Shown here in pieces: positions 15,177 through 22,984 of a stretch of 32,178 nt of DNA; within the stretch, counting starts at the first letter, position 1, and each line of letters begins with the position of its first letter. The stretch spans positions 1 through 32,178 of the forward strand of contig JBEVNO010000121.1 of assembly GCA_040508085.1 (NCBI GenBank), written 5' to 3'. Origin of the DNA: ZC4RG30 sp040508085. Lineage in GTDB: Bacteria; Pseudomonadota; Gammaproteobacteria; Steroidobacterales; Steroidobacteraceae. A program made the position numbers and the translations under genes. Under the pieces are notes generated by a model. The model was not told the DNA's origin. It saw nothing but the letters and a program-made list of their open reading frames with translations, and searched no databases.

Positions 15177-15820
15177 AGAGGAAGACAGTGAAAAGCGCCG
15201 GCGCATTTCCCCAGGGCGTTGCCAAGCCTGCACTGCGGGCCCTGCATGGCGCGGGTTTCAGCGAGCTGCGGCAGCTGGCCCAAGTGCGCCATGCGGACCT
15301 GGCCGAGCTGCATGGCATGGGACCGAAGGCACTGGCGCTGCTCAGCGAGGGTCTGCGCGCGCAGGGGCTGGCGTTCTCGACGCAGCAGAAGGCCCTGCGC
15401 ATGAAGGCCAGATTGCCAGCTGAAGGAAGCGACTCTGCTGCCACCCTGATTTCGAAGCGGATCGAGGATCTGGCGGACTGGCGGGGCCAGGTGCTGGCGC
15501 GGATGCGCAAGCTGATCCACGAAGCAGCTCCGCAGGTCGTCGAGGAGTGGAAGTGGAGGGGAACGCCGGTGTTCTCGCATCAGGGCATCCTGTGCACTGC
15601 CGAAACCTACAAGAGCGTGGTGAAGCTCACCTTCGCCAGGGGCGCAGCGCTGAAGGATCCGGCCGGGCTGTTCAATGCCAGTCTCGACGGCAAGACGCGA
15701 CGGGCCATCGATATCGCGGCGGGCAGGACAATCGACGCCAAGGCATTCAAGGCGCTGATCCGCGAGGCGGTGGTGCTGAACGAATCGAAAAAGAAAGTGC
15801 CGGGCAAGGCCCGGCATTAG
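15173..15820 (+). CDS. helix-hairpin-helix plus DUF1801 fusion protein
   Basis: The 215-residue product joins two domains. Residues 12-60 read like a helix-hairpin-helix DNA-binding unit (GVAKPALRALHGAGF and LAELHGMGPKALALL, the last with the HhH GxG turn). Residues 90-195 are DUF1801: VVEEWKWRGTPVFSH and YKSVVKLTFARGAAL followed by DPAGLFN. The two often occur as separate proteins. It may be a DNA-associated protein, but this is inference. It overlaps the SRPBCC stop. The basic tail KKKVPGKARH is encoded by a hairpin that may also terminate the facing gene. Confidence 0.85.
   Translation: MKRKTVKSAGAFPQGVAKPALRALHGAGFSELRQLAQVRHADLAELHGMGPKALALLSEGLRAQGLAFSTQQKALRMKARLPAEGSDSAATLISKRIEDLADWRGQVLARMRKLIHEAAPQVVEEWKWRGTPVFSHQGILCTAETYKSVVKLTFARGAALKDPAGLFNASLDGKTRRAIDIAAGRTIDAKAFKALIREAVVLNESKKKVPGKARH
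15785..15816 (-). terminator. intrinsic terminator for the minus-strand NTF2 gene, inside the facing gene
   Basis: TGCCGGGC (15798-15805), loop AAG and GCCCGGCA (15809-15816) form a perfect 8-bp stem. Read on the minus strand it is followed by CTTTCTTTTTCG, a T-rich tract, the classical rho-independent layout. It serves transcripts coming from the NTF2-like gene at 15909-16295, about 90 bases after that stop codon, yet lies in the last codons of the plus-strand gene. Confidence 0.65.
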
Positions 15821-15828
15821 CAGAAGAA

Positions 15829-15897
15829 GGCCGCATGGCTGGATTGCATCCGCCAGGCGTGGGAAGTGGGGGAGGCAGAGCAACCAGCCACGCGGCC
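15829..15897. repeat. long inverted repeat between convergent genes
   Basis: A 14-base arm at 15829-15842 (GGCCGCATGGCTGG) and its reverse complement at 15884-15897 differ at one base, which could still pair as G-U in one RNA strand. The 41-base interval is purine-rich. It fills almost the entire gap between two convergent stops. It could be a bidirectional terminator or a REP-like element; no second copy was noticed in the window. Confidence 0.6.
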
Positions 15898-15908
15898 TGT
15901 TCGGTAAA

Positions 15909-16295
15909 TCAATGGCTGACGGGCGTCTCCGTATGCATCACGCACAGCCACTGGCCATCATTGCGGACCCAGGTGGAGGTATCGGCCATTTCCTCCGTCT
16001 TCGGTTCTGATTTGCCGCGCGGTGACATGGTCTGCTTCACGCGGTAACTCAGCACGGCGGTTTCATCGTTCGGAAACACCACCTCGACGTCGCTGAGTTC
16101 AAAGGACTTGAGCACCATGGAGCCACGCTCGGCCATGTTGCGGTAACCGGCGTGGTCGAATTTCATCGAGCCATGCTGGCTCACCATCAAGGCTGGTTCA
16201 CTGAGCAGCGTGAGGGCGGTATCGGTGTCCTCCTCCACCATCGACTGCCAGAACTTTCTCTCCAGATCCACCAGGCGTTTAGCGGAGGCTTGCAT
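15909..16295 (-). CDS. NTF2-like (DUF4440-type) protein
   Basis: The product has 128 residues from ATG 16295. The cone-shaped NTF2-like fold is shown by LVDLERKFWQSMVEEDTDTALTLLSEPALMVS at the start, then the GSMKFDHAGYRNMAE and FELSDVEVVFPNDETAVLSYRVK strands and the ending WVRNDGQWLCVMHTETP. Such proteins bind or act on small molecules; the role is unknown. An upstream ATG (16307) is possible; GGGGAG lies only three bases before the chosen one. It stands alone on the minus strand between two plus-strand blocks. Confidence 0.87.
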   Translation of the reverse strand: MQASAKRLVDLERKFWQSMVEEDTDTALTLLSEPALMVSQHGSMKFDHAGYRNMAERGSMVLKSFELSDVEVVFPNDETAVLSYRVKQTMSPRGKSEPKTEEMADTSTWVRNDGQWLCVMHTETPVSH

Positions 16296-16434
16296 GGGCT
16301 CCCCCATCCAGTGAGTGGATATCGAATCTACCAATATCACTGCTGGGGGCAGTCGGAGCGCGGGCCGGCTCTGGGTAGCCCGTCTCCTACAGCCGCGCCA
16401 GCGCTGTTATCCTTTGCGGCTGGAGGACATCACC

Positions 16435-17061
16435 GTGACTATTCAGCTGTGGCTCGCCTTTGTGGCTGCATCCGCGGTACTGCTCGTATTGCCGGGGCCC
16501 ACCATCCTGACTCTGATCAGTTACTCGCTGGCGCAGGGCCGGCGCGCCAACGTGGCTCTTGTCTGTGCAGTGGCGCTGGGAGATTCCACCGCACTGCTGC
16601 TGTCGCTGCTCGGGCTGGGCGCGCTGCTGGCTACATCGGCGCTGTGGTTCGGCGCGGTGAAAACACTGGGTGGCCTGTATCTGCTCTATCTGGGGATCCG
16701 CATGCTGCGCGCCGGTGTCTCCGCCGCGCCTGTTGCCATGCCAGTGATGCCTGCATCGCGTTGGAGACTTTTCACCAACACCTATCTGGTCACTGCGCTG
16801 AACCCCAAGGGAATCATTTTCTTCGCGGCTTTCCTGCCCCAGTTCGTGGACCGCTCCCAGCCCGTCCCGCCGCAACTGGGGCTGCTGGCCGCGACATTCG
16901 TGGTGATGGCAGTCATCAATGCGACGCTGTACGCGATGTTCGCGGGCGCGGCGCGACAGCTGCTTTCATCTGCCAGCGCGCAACGGCGCTTCAATCTGTC
17001 CGGCGGCTCGCTGCTTTCTGCTGCCGGCATCTGGGCATTGCTTGCCAGGCGCCCGGCGTGA
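16435..17061 (+). CDS. LysE family exporter
   Basis: The 208-residue protein is a LysE/RhtB-type exporter with six membrane segments. The family motif VLPGPTILTLISYSLAQGRR lies at about residues 18-38, and the second typical stretch, LNPKGIIFFAAFLPQFV, at about 122-138. Members export amino acids such as threonine, homoserine, lysine or others; the substrate cannot be told. It starts at GTG 16435 with GGAGG at 16422-16426, a strong site. It shares the block with a second LysE protein at 17907. Confidence 0.92.
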   Translation: MTIQLWLAFVAASAVLLVLPGPTILTLISYSLAQGRRANVALVCAVALGDSTALLLSLLGLGALLATSALWFGAVKTLGGLYLLYLGIRMLRAGVSAAPVAMPVMPASRWRLFTNTYLVTALNPKGIIFFAAFLPQFVDRSQPVPPQLGLLAATFVVMAVINATLYAMFAGAARQLLSSASAQRRFNLSGGSLLSAAGIWALLARRPA

Positions 17062-17091
17062 CCGCCGGTACATGCCCGAAGGAACAAAATC

Positions 17092-17475
17092 ATGATCCAT
17101 CACATCGACATTCCCGTGGACGACATCGCCCGCAGCCGCTCGTTCTATGACCAGCTGCTGGCGCCACTGGGCATCACAGCGCTGATGCACCGGCACAATC
17201 CACAGGGCCACGAGGCCGTTGGCTATGGCGTGACCCCCGACCCCGTGTTCTGGATCCGCAGCGGGCGTCCCGCCATCCGGCGTCTGCACGTGGGTTTCCT
17301 TGCCAGCAGCCGCGCGGTGGTGGACGCTTTTCATGCGGCGGGTGTGGCTGCGGGCGGCATCAGCAATGGCGAGCCCGGCCTGCGTACCCAGTACGAAGCG
17401 GATTACTACGCAGCCTATGTGCTGGACCCGGACGGCAACAACATCGAGGCGGTGTGCCGGGGCCCAGCCGTCTGA
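17092..17475 (+). CDS. VOC family protein
   Basis: The 127-residue product is a single VOC module: MIHHIDIPVDDIARSRSFYDQLLAPLG at the start and YVLDPDGNNIEAVC at the end. It is akin to the VOC protein at 11744 (shared APLG turn, AAGG helix end and acidic-Tyr-Tyr motif). GAAGGAAC lies about eight bases before the ATG. It is one of three VOC genes in the window. Substrate unknown. Confidence 0.9.
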   Translation: MIHHIDIPVDDIARSRSFYDQLLAPLGITALMHRHNPQGHEAVGYGVTPDPVFWIRSGRPAIRRLHVGFLASSRAVVDAFHAAGVAAGGISNGEPGLRTQYEADYYAAYVLDPDGNNIEAVCRGPAV

Positions 17476-17481
17476 ACCCGC

Positions 17482-17910
17482 ATGCGGCTGTGGACTCTTC
17501 ATCCGAAGTATCTGGACAGCAAGGGACTGGTCGCGCTGTGGCGTGAGGGTCTGCTGGCGCGCGCGGTGCTGCGTGGGCAGACCAGGGGTTACCGCCACCA
17601 TCCGCAGTTGCTGCGCTTCAATGGCCACGCGGCGCCGCGCGCGGTGATGAATACCTATCTGCGCGCCGTGGCCGATGAGGCGACGCGCCGCGGCTATGCC
17701 TTCGATCGCAGCAAGCTGGGGCCGGGGCGCCCTGATGCGCAGCTGCCTGCCACGCAAGGGCAGATGGACTACGAGTGGCAGCATCTGCTGCGCAAGCTGC
17801 AGCTGCGCAGCCCACCGCTGTATGAGCAGTGGCGCCGCGAGGAGAGGCCTGAGTCGCATCCGCTGTTCAGCATCGTGCCTGGGGAGATCGAAACCTGGGA
17901 GATCAGATGA
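17482..17910 (+). CDS. endonuclease V-like pyrimidine dimer DNA glycosylase (Pyr_excise)
   Basis: The 142-residue product matches the Pyr_excise family named after T4 endonuclease V (DenV), which cuts the glycosidic bond of UV pyrimidine dimers. It has MRLWTLHPKYLDSKGLVALWREGLLA, the RGYRHHPQL segment and EIETWEIR at the end. A Glu lies at about 22, where the T4 enzyme has its catalytic Glu 23, but alignment is by eye. Most bacterial members lack experimental proof. The stop overlaps the next start by ATGA. Confidence 0.85.
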   Translation: MRLWTLHPKYLDSKGLVALWREGLLARAVLRGQTRGYRHHPQLLRFNGHAAPRAVMNTYLRAVADEATRRGYAFDRSKLGPGRPDAQLPATQGQMDYEWQHLLRKLQLRSPPLYEQWRREERPESHPLFSIVPGEIETWEIR

Positions 17911-18545
17911 GCCCCATGCTGGGTATCCACGATCTGCCGCTGTTCATCGTCTCGGGGCTGCTGCTCAACATCACCCCCGGCGCGGATTCGCTGTACATCG
18001 CGACGCGCAGTTCGACGCAGGGCATCAAGGCCGGGGTGGCCGCGGCGCTGGGAATCGGCGCTGGCTGCTGTGTGCATATCATCGCCGCGGCACTGGGCCT
18101 GTCGGCGATCCTGGCCGCATCTTCGGCGGCCTTCACCGTGGTGAAGTTCGTGGGGGCGGCCTATCTGATCTATATCGGCATCTCGATGCTCCGCGCCAGC
18201 ACTGCGGCGGGCCAGCCCGGCGGGGCGCTGCCGGTTTCGCCGCTGCGCACGATCTTCGCGCAGGGGTTCCTGACGAATGTGCTGAACCCCAAGGTGGCGC
18301 TGTTCTTTCTTGCCTTCGTGCCGCAGTTCATCGAGCCACAGGCGGCCAGCAAGGCGCTGGCCTTCATCGTGCTGGGCACCATATTCAATTTCAATGGCAC
18401 GCTGTGGTGCCTGGTCCTGGCGTGGCTGTCGGCGCGGGCCGGCCGGCTCGGGGTCAGCCGTCGCGCTGGCGCGTGGTTGGGCCGCACGGTGGGTGCAGTG
18501 TTTGTGGTGCTGGGCATACGCCTGGCGCTGGCACGCCAGAACTGA
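17907..18545 (+). CDS. LysE family exporter
   Basis: This 212-residue protein is a second LysE/RhtB-type exporter with six membrane segments, motif NITPGADSLYIATRSSTQG near residues 21-39 and LNPKVALFFLAFVPQFIEP in the middle. The two LysE genes are only distantly alike, so they may differ in substrate. It starts inside the stop of the Pyr_excise gene (ATGA), which implies coupled translation of a DNA repair protein and an exporter, an odd pairing. Confidence 0.92.
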   Translation: MSPMLGIHDLPLFIVSGLLLNITPGADSLYIATRSSTQGIKAGVAAALGIGAGCCVHIIAAALGLSAILAASSAAFTVVKFVGAAYLIYIGISMLRASTAAGQPGGALPVSPLRTIFAQGFLTNVLNPKVALFFLAFVPQFIEPQAASKALAFIVLGTIFNFNGTLWCLVLAWLSARAGRLGVSRRAGAWLGRTVGAVFVVLGIRLALARQN

Positions 18546-18574
18546 ACGAGTGGATCCGAACAAGGAGAGCTGCG

Positions 18575-19036
18575 ATGAGTGAGTATCAGGAAGGTTGCCT
18601 GCTGTGTCCGCCACGGCCGGATGACTCGAAGCTGTGGCTCAAGGTGGCGACGCTGTCGGTGTCGACGCTGTATCTGGATCGCAATCAGACCTATGCCGGC
18701 CACTGCCAGCTGGTCTTCGACGGGCGACATGTGGAAGGGCTCGAGCAGCTGGCGCCGGAGGAGTTCCAGTGGCAGATGTCCGACCTGTCACGCGCGGCGC
18801 GCGCCATCGCGCAAGCTGTCCAGCCGGACCTGATGAACTACGCCTCGATGGGTAACGTGGTGGCCCATCACCACTGGCATCTGATCCCGCGCTACCACGG
18901 TGATCCGCGCTGGGGCAAGCCCATCTACACCACGGATCTTGCGGACATGCGTGTCACGCGACTGGAGGAGCCGATGTACCAGGCTGTGGCGGCGAAGATC
19001 CGTGCGCAGCTGGAAGCCGAAAGGGAATCGGCGTGA
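18575..19036 (+). CDS. HIT family hydrolase
   Basis: The 153-residue protein carries a histidine-triad motif, HHHWHLIPRY, with the triad His at about 98, 100 and 102. HIT enzymes hydrolyse or transfer nucleotidyl groups through a covalent His-nucleotide intermediate; substrates include AppppA or AMP conjugates. AAGGAG lies eight bases before the ATG. The end overlaps the beta-lactamase-like gene by GTGA. A CxxC pair near the N-terminus (CLLC) may bind zinc. Confidence 0.9.
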   Translation: MSEYQEGCLLCPPRPDDSKLWLKVATLSVSTLYLDRNQTYAGHCQLVFDGRHVEGLEQLAPEEFQWQMSDLSRAARAIAQAVQPDLMNYASMGNVVAHHHWHLIPRYHGDPRWGKPIYTTDLADMRVTRLEEPMYQAVAAKIRAQLEAERESA

Positions 19037-20556
19037 CCACCGGTCCACGGCCTGCCCCAGGCCCGGGCTCACGGTTGGGCAGGTGGTTGCGAGGCTGTTC
19101 CCTCGCCGCATTCGCCAGCGCCTGCACGCTGGACGCGCAGGCGCAGACTCCAGCCCAGCAGGCTGCCTTCGCCGCCATCGATGCGGTGTTCGCTGCATCG
19201 ATGCGGGACAACCACGTGCCCGGACTGGTGTATGGCGTGGTGCTCGATGGCAAGCTGGCCTATGTGCGCACGCTGGGCGTGCAGGACACCACATCGAACA
19301 CGCCGGTGACCGCCGACACGGTGTTCCGTATTGCCTCGATGTCGAAGAACTTCACTGCGCTGGCGGCATTGAAGCTGCGCGATGCGGGCCAGCTGGCCTT
19401 CGATGCACCGGCCGAACGCTATGTGCCCGAACTGAAGGCGCTGAAATACCCGACCACCGACAGTCCCAGGATCACGGTGCGCGACCTGCTGACGCACAGC
19501 GCCGGCTTCGTGACGGATGACCCCTGGGGAGATCGGCAGCTCGCCATGAGCGCTGCCGAGTTTTCCAAGCTGCTGGGCACGGGACTGTCGTTCTCGCGCG
19601 CACCGGAGCTGGCGCTGGAGTATTCCAATCTTGGCTACGCGCTGGTGGGTCGCATCGTGACCAACCTCTCCGGCAGCTACTACTCGGATTACATCACGCA
19701 GTCCTTCCTGAAGCCGCTGGGCATGGGAGCCACCGGCTACGACTACCGCCGCGTGCCGCCGGCGCGCCGCGCGGTGGGCTATCGCTGGGAAGACAATGCC
19801 TGGGTGGAGGAGCCGGTGCTGGGCCCCGGCGAATTCGGCGCCATGGGTGGCCTCATGACCAGCGCCAATGATTACGCCCGCTACATCGCCTGGGTGCTGT
19901 CGGCCTGGCCGGCGCGCGATGGCGCTGAAGATGCGTTGCTGCGGCGCGCGTCGGTGCGCGAGCTGGCGCGCAGCCAGACCTTCACCACAACCGTCGCGCA
20001 GCCGGAAACCGGCTGTCCGCGCGTAGTGTCTTACAGCTACGGCATGCGCCCAATCTCCGACTGCGTGCTCGGACTTTATTTCACCCACTCGGGAGGCCTG
20101 CCCGGCTACGGCTCCAATGTGGTGTTCCTGCCCGAGCACGGCATGGGGGTGTTTGCGTTTGCAAACCGCACCTATGCGCCGATGGCCGCGACCGTGCGCG
20201 AAGCGGCCACCCGACTCGTGCAGTCGCGGGTCTTCCCGGCACGCGAGCCGGCAACCAGCGCGGCCCTTCAGGCTGCCGCGGCAGCGGTAAAGCGCATGTA
20301 TGACAGCGGCAATGTGGCCAGTGCGGAGCTGCTGGCCCCCAATGTGCTGCTCGACCGCGATGTGCAGCACCGGAATGCGGATATCGCAGAAAAGCAGCGG
20401 CAACTCGGCGCCTGCGCGGCGCCCGGCGTCATCCGCGCCGAAACGAGCCACTCCGCGACGCTGGAATTCGCCTGCAGGCAGGGAACATTGCGCGCACGTG
20501 TGACGCTGGCTCCCACCGTCGAGCCGCAGCTGCAGACGCTGGAATTCGTCGACTGA
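19033..20556 (+). CDS. exported serine beta-lactamase-fold hydrolase
   Basis: The 507-residue protein belongs to the serine beta-lactamase / esterase family (COG1680). Motifs are SMSK (Ser 102, Lys 105), YSN (Tyr 197) and HSG (352-354). It starts at GTG 19033, overlapping the HIT stop. The N-terminus is basic, then hydrophobic with Cys 22 and Cys 31, so it is exported, perhaps as a lipoprotein. The family includes class C beta-lactamases, D-aminopeptidases and esterases; a true beta-lactamase role is not shown. Residues from about 400 form an extra C-terminal domain of about 100 residues of unknown role. Confidence 0.9.
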   Translation: MTTGPRPAPGPGSRLGRWLRGCSLAAFASACTLDAQAQTPAQQAAFAAIDAVFAASMRDNHVPGLVYGVVLDGKLAYVRTLGVQDTTSNTPVTADTVFRIASMSKNFTALAALKLRDAGQLAFDAPAERYVPELKALKYPTTDSPRITVRDLLTHSAGFVTDDPWGDRQLAMSAAEFSKLLGTGLSFSRAPELALEYSNLGYALVGRIVTNLSGSYYSDYITQSFLKPLGMGATGYDYRRVPPARRAVGYRWEDNAWVEEPVLGPGEFGAMGGLMTSANDYARYIAWVLSAWPARDGAEDALLRRASVRELARSQTFTTTVAQPETGCPRVVSYSYGMRPISDCVLGLYFTHSGGLPGYGSNVVFLPEHGMGVFAFANRTYAPMAATVREAATRLVQSRVFPAREPATSAALQAAAAAVKRMYDSGNVASAELLAPNVLLDRDVQHRNADIAEKQRQLGACAAPGVIRAETSHSATLEFACRQGTLRARVTLAPTVEPQLQTLEFVD

Positions 20557-20581
20557 GATTCCCGCCGTCGTCCGACTCTCC

Positions 20582-20587
20582 TATGAT
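20582..20587 (+). promoter_or_regulatory. possible -10 element for the SDR genes
   Basis: TATGAT at 20582-20587 resembles a sigma-70 -10 box 54 bases before the ATG of the first dehydrogenase. The -35 position holds only a weak match (TTCCCG). An imperfect GC stem lies at 20591-20617 in the proposed leader. Confidence 0.35.
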
Positions 20588-20640
20588 CGGTGTCCCCGTG
20601 GCGACCCGCGGGCACATACACTGATCGAAGGGGAATGACG

Positions 20641-21762
20641 ATGGACGAGAAGAATCTGAACCGCCGCCAGTTGCTGGGCGGTGCGGTGGCGGCGGGTGCT
20701 GCCGGTGTGCTCGGAGCAGGCGCATCGGGCACGGCGCGCGCAGCGGAGGCCGGCCCGTCATTCCCCGACCAGGGCCCGCACCAGGCCCCGCCCATCAAGG
20801 ACATCAAGGACAAGGTGGCCTATGTCACCGGTGGCTCCAGCGGCATTGGCCTGGGCATCGCGCGCGCGCTGCACGAGCAGGGCGCCAAGGTCAGCCTCGG
20901 CAATTACAACGACCAGCAGTTCGCCGAAGCGCTGAAGAGCTTTCCCGCGAATGATCCGCGCGTGGCGACCATCGTCCATGACGTGATGGACCGCGGCGCC
21001 TGGGATGCGCGCGCCGACGAGATCGAGAAGAAGTTCGGTCCGGTGCATATCCTGGTCAACAACGCTGGCGTTGGGCCGTTCGCCACTGCTGGCGAAGGGT
21101 CGATGAATGACTGGGACTGGTGCATGGGCGTCAACTTCTGGGGCCCGGTGTATGGCAGCCGCACCTTCATCCCGCGCATGAAGGCGCATGGACAGGGCAG
21201 CCATATCGTCACCACCAGCTCCACCGATGGCGTATTGCTCGGCACCACCGGCATCTATGCCGTGTCGAAGATGGCGGTGAACGGCCTGATGGAGCAGCTG
21301 CGTCACGAGCTGCGCACCACCAACATCGGCAGCTCCACGCTCATCCCCGGCCAGACCACCACCAATATCGCCCGCAGCGAAACCTATCGGCCGGATCAGT
21401 TGAAGAACGAGGCCCCGGCTGCGCCGCGCCCGAACTTCCGTCCGCCCGCAGGCGCCGCAGGCCGTCCGACCGCGCCGCCGCCAGCGGTCACACCACTGTG
21501 GGCCCGACCGCAGGATCCACTGACGGTGGGTCGCCTGGTGGTGGACGGCATCCTCAACAACGACATGTGGATCTTCCCGGCACCGGAGTATCGCGTCGGT
21601 GTCGAGGCGCGCGCCTACGCCATGATCGAATCCATGGTGCCGTTCACGCCGATGCCCGAACACATCGCGGCCGGCAGGGATCGTTACTACCGCACGCCGA
21701 TCTATGTGCAGGAAGTCGCGCATCGCCGCGCGACCACGAAGCGGAACATCAAGGGCGTCTGA
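20641..21762 (+). CDS. Tat-exported short-chain dehydrogenase, first of a tandem pair
   Basis: The 373-residue product has a twin-arginine signal (NRRQLLGG, residues 7-14, hydrophobic core to about 30, AxA near 33-35). The SDR domain shows TGGSSGIG (63-70), NNAG (140-143), Asn 165, Ser 194, Tyr 206 and Lys 210, so the active site is intact. An insert of about 32 residues (257-288) is Pro/Ala-rich, and a conserved C-terminal domain follows (WARPQDP, FPAPEYR, QEVAHRR). Tat export suggests that a folded, nucleotide-loaded enzyme works in the periplasm, as with glucose-fructose oxidoreductase. AAGGGGA serves ATG 20641 (not 20635). Substrate unknown. Confidence 0.88.
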   Translation: MDEKNLNRRQLLGGAVAAGAAGVLGAGASGTARAAEAGPSFPDQGPHQAPPIKDIKDKVAYVTGGSSGIGLGIARALHEQGAKVSLGNYNDQQFAEALKSFPANDPRVATIVHDVMDRGAWDARADEIEKKFGPVHILVNNAGVGPFATAGEGSMNDWDWCMGVNFWGPVYGSRTFIPRMKAHGQGSHIVTTSSTDGVLLGTTGIYAVSKMAVNGLMEQLRHELRTTNIGSSTLIPGQTTTNIARSETYRPDQLKNEAPAAPRPNFRPPAGAAGRPTAPPPAVTPLWARPQDPLTVGRLVVDGILNNDMWIFPAPEYRVGVEARAYAMIESMVPFTPMPEHIAAGRDRYYRTPIYVQEVAHRRATTKRNIKGV

Positions 21763-21804
21763 TCAGCGGCGCCTGTTCAGGAATACAACAAGAAGGGGGA
21801 TGAC

Positions 21805-22941
21805 ATGGACGACAAGAATCTGAATCGCCGCCAGTTGCTGGGTGGCGCCGTCGCCGCGGGCGCGGCCGGAGTGCTGGGTGCGGGCGCATCGGGCACGGCG
21901 GCCGCCGCTGAAGCGGCGCCGACTTTCTCGGACCAGGGCGCGCACCAGGCGCCGCCGATCAAGGATGTGAAGGACAAGGTTGCCTACATCACCGGTGGCT
22001 CGAGCGGCATCGGCCTGGGCATCGCGCAGGCGCTGCACGAACAGGGCGCGAAGGTGATCCTCGGCAACCTCGACGACAAACAGTTCGCCGAGGCGCTGAA
22101 GAAGTTCCCGCCGGACGATGCTCGCGTTGCCACCGTGATCCACAACGTGATGGAACGCGACAACTGGGAAGCCAAGGCCGACGAGATCGAGAAGAAGTTC
22201 GGGCCGGTGGACATCCTGGTGAACAACGCCGGCGTGGGCCTCGGCCAGGGCATCGTTGGCGGCAGCTACAACGACTGGGAATGGGGCATGGGCGTGAACT
22301 TCTGGGGCCCGGTGTATGGCATCAAGACCTTCGTGCCGCGCATGCGTGCGCGGGCGAATTCCGGCTGCCACATCGTCACCACCACTTCGACCAGCGGCGT
22401 GCTGGTGGGCCTCAACGTGGGCATCTATGCGGTGGCGAAGATCGCGGCCACGGGCCTGATGGAGCAGCTGCGCAACGACCTGCGCGAGACCAACATCGGC
22501 ACCTCGACGCTGATTCCGGGCATGACGCAGACCAATATCGGGCAGAGCGAGAGCCACCGCCCGGAGACACTGCGCAACGCCAACCCGCCGCCGCCGCGGC
22601 CGGCAGCCGCCGCCAACGCGCCGCGGCCGGCGCAGGCGCCACGGCCCTCAGCACCCGATGCCGGTCCGTTCTGGGCACGGCCGCAGGATCCGGTCACCGT
22701 GGGCCGGCTGGTGGTCAACGGCATCCTGAACAATGACCTCTTCATCTTCCCGGCGCCGGAATACCGGCAGGGCGTGGAGGCGCGGGCCTACGCAATGATC
22801 GAGTCGATGGTGCCGTTCACGCCGGTGCCAGCACCCATCCAGGCAGGCATCGACGCACACCGCTATCTGTTCACGCCGATGTATACGCAGGAAGTGGCGC
22901 ATCGGCGCGCCACCAGGAAGCGCGACATCAAGGGCGTGTAG
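21805..22941 (+). CDS. Tat-exported short-chain dehydrogenase, second of a tandem pair
   Basis: The 378-residue product is a close paralog of the upstream gene over its whole length: the same NRRQLLGG Tat signal, TGGSSGIG, NNAG (140-143), Ser 195, Tyr 208 and Lys 212, and the same C-terminal end QEVAHRR...IKGV. The Pro/Ala-rich insert (about 260-287) is in the same place but different in sequence, which suggests a spacer with little constraint. Local differences around the pocket (GQGIVGG for ATAGEG; TSTSG for SSTDG) suggest a different substrate. AAGGGGG precedes the ATG. Duplication is clearly tandem, with a 42-base gap. Confidence 0.9.
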   Translation: MDDKNLNRRQLLGGAVAAGAAGVLGAGASGTAAAAEAAPTFSDQGAHQAPPIKDVKDKVAYITGGSSGIGLGIAQALHEQGAKVILGNLDDKQFAEALKKFPPDDARVATVIHNVMERDNWEAKADEIEKKFGPVDILVNNAGVGLGQGIVGGSYNDWEWGMGVNFWGPVYGIKTFVPRMRARANSGCHIVTTTSTSGVLVGLNVGIYAVAKIAATGLMEQLRNDLRETNIGTSTLIPGMTQTNIGQSESHRPETLRNANPPPPRPAAAANAPRPAQAPRPSAPDAGPFWARPQDPVTVGRLVVNGILNNDLFIFPAPEYRQGVEARAYAMIESMVPFTPVPAPIQAGIDAHRYLFTPMYTQEVAHRRATRKRDIKGV

Positions 22942-22952
22942 CCAGCAACTTG

Positions 22953-22984
22953 ACCGGCGCTCCAATGGAAATCGGGGCGCCGGT
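22953..22984. terminator. bidirectional terminator hairpin between convergent genes
   Basis: ACCGGCGCTCC (22953-22963) pairs with GGGGCGCCGGT (22974-22984), 11 bp with one G-U, around a 10-base A-rich loop. It fills the gap between the second SDR and the convergent secreted-protein gene, whose stop begins at 22985. No T-run on either side, so termination may need help. Confidence 0.55.

Noticed and set aside
19069..20451. 460-codon antisense frame under the beta-lactamase-like gene
   Set aside because: Same reason; no domain and no ribosome binding site.
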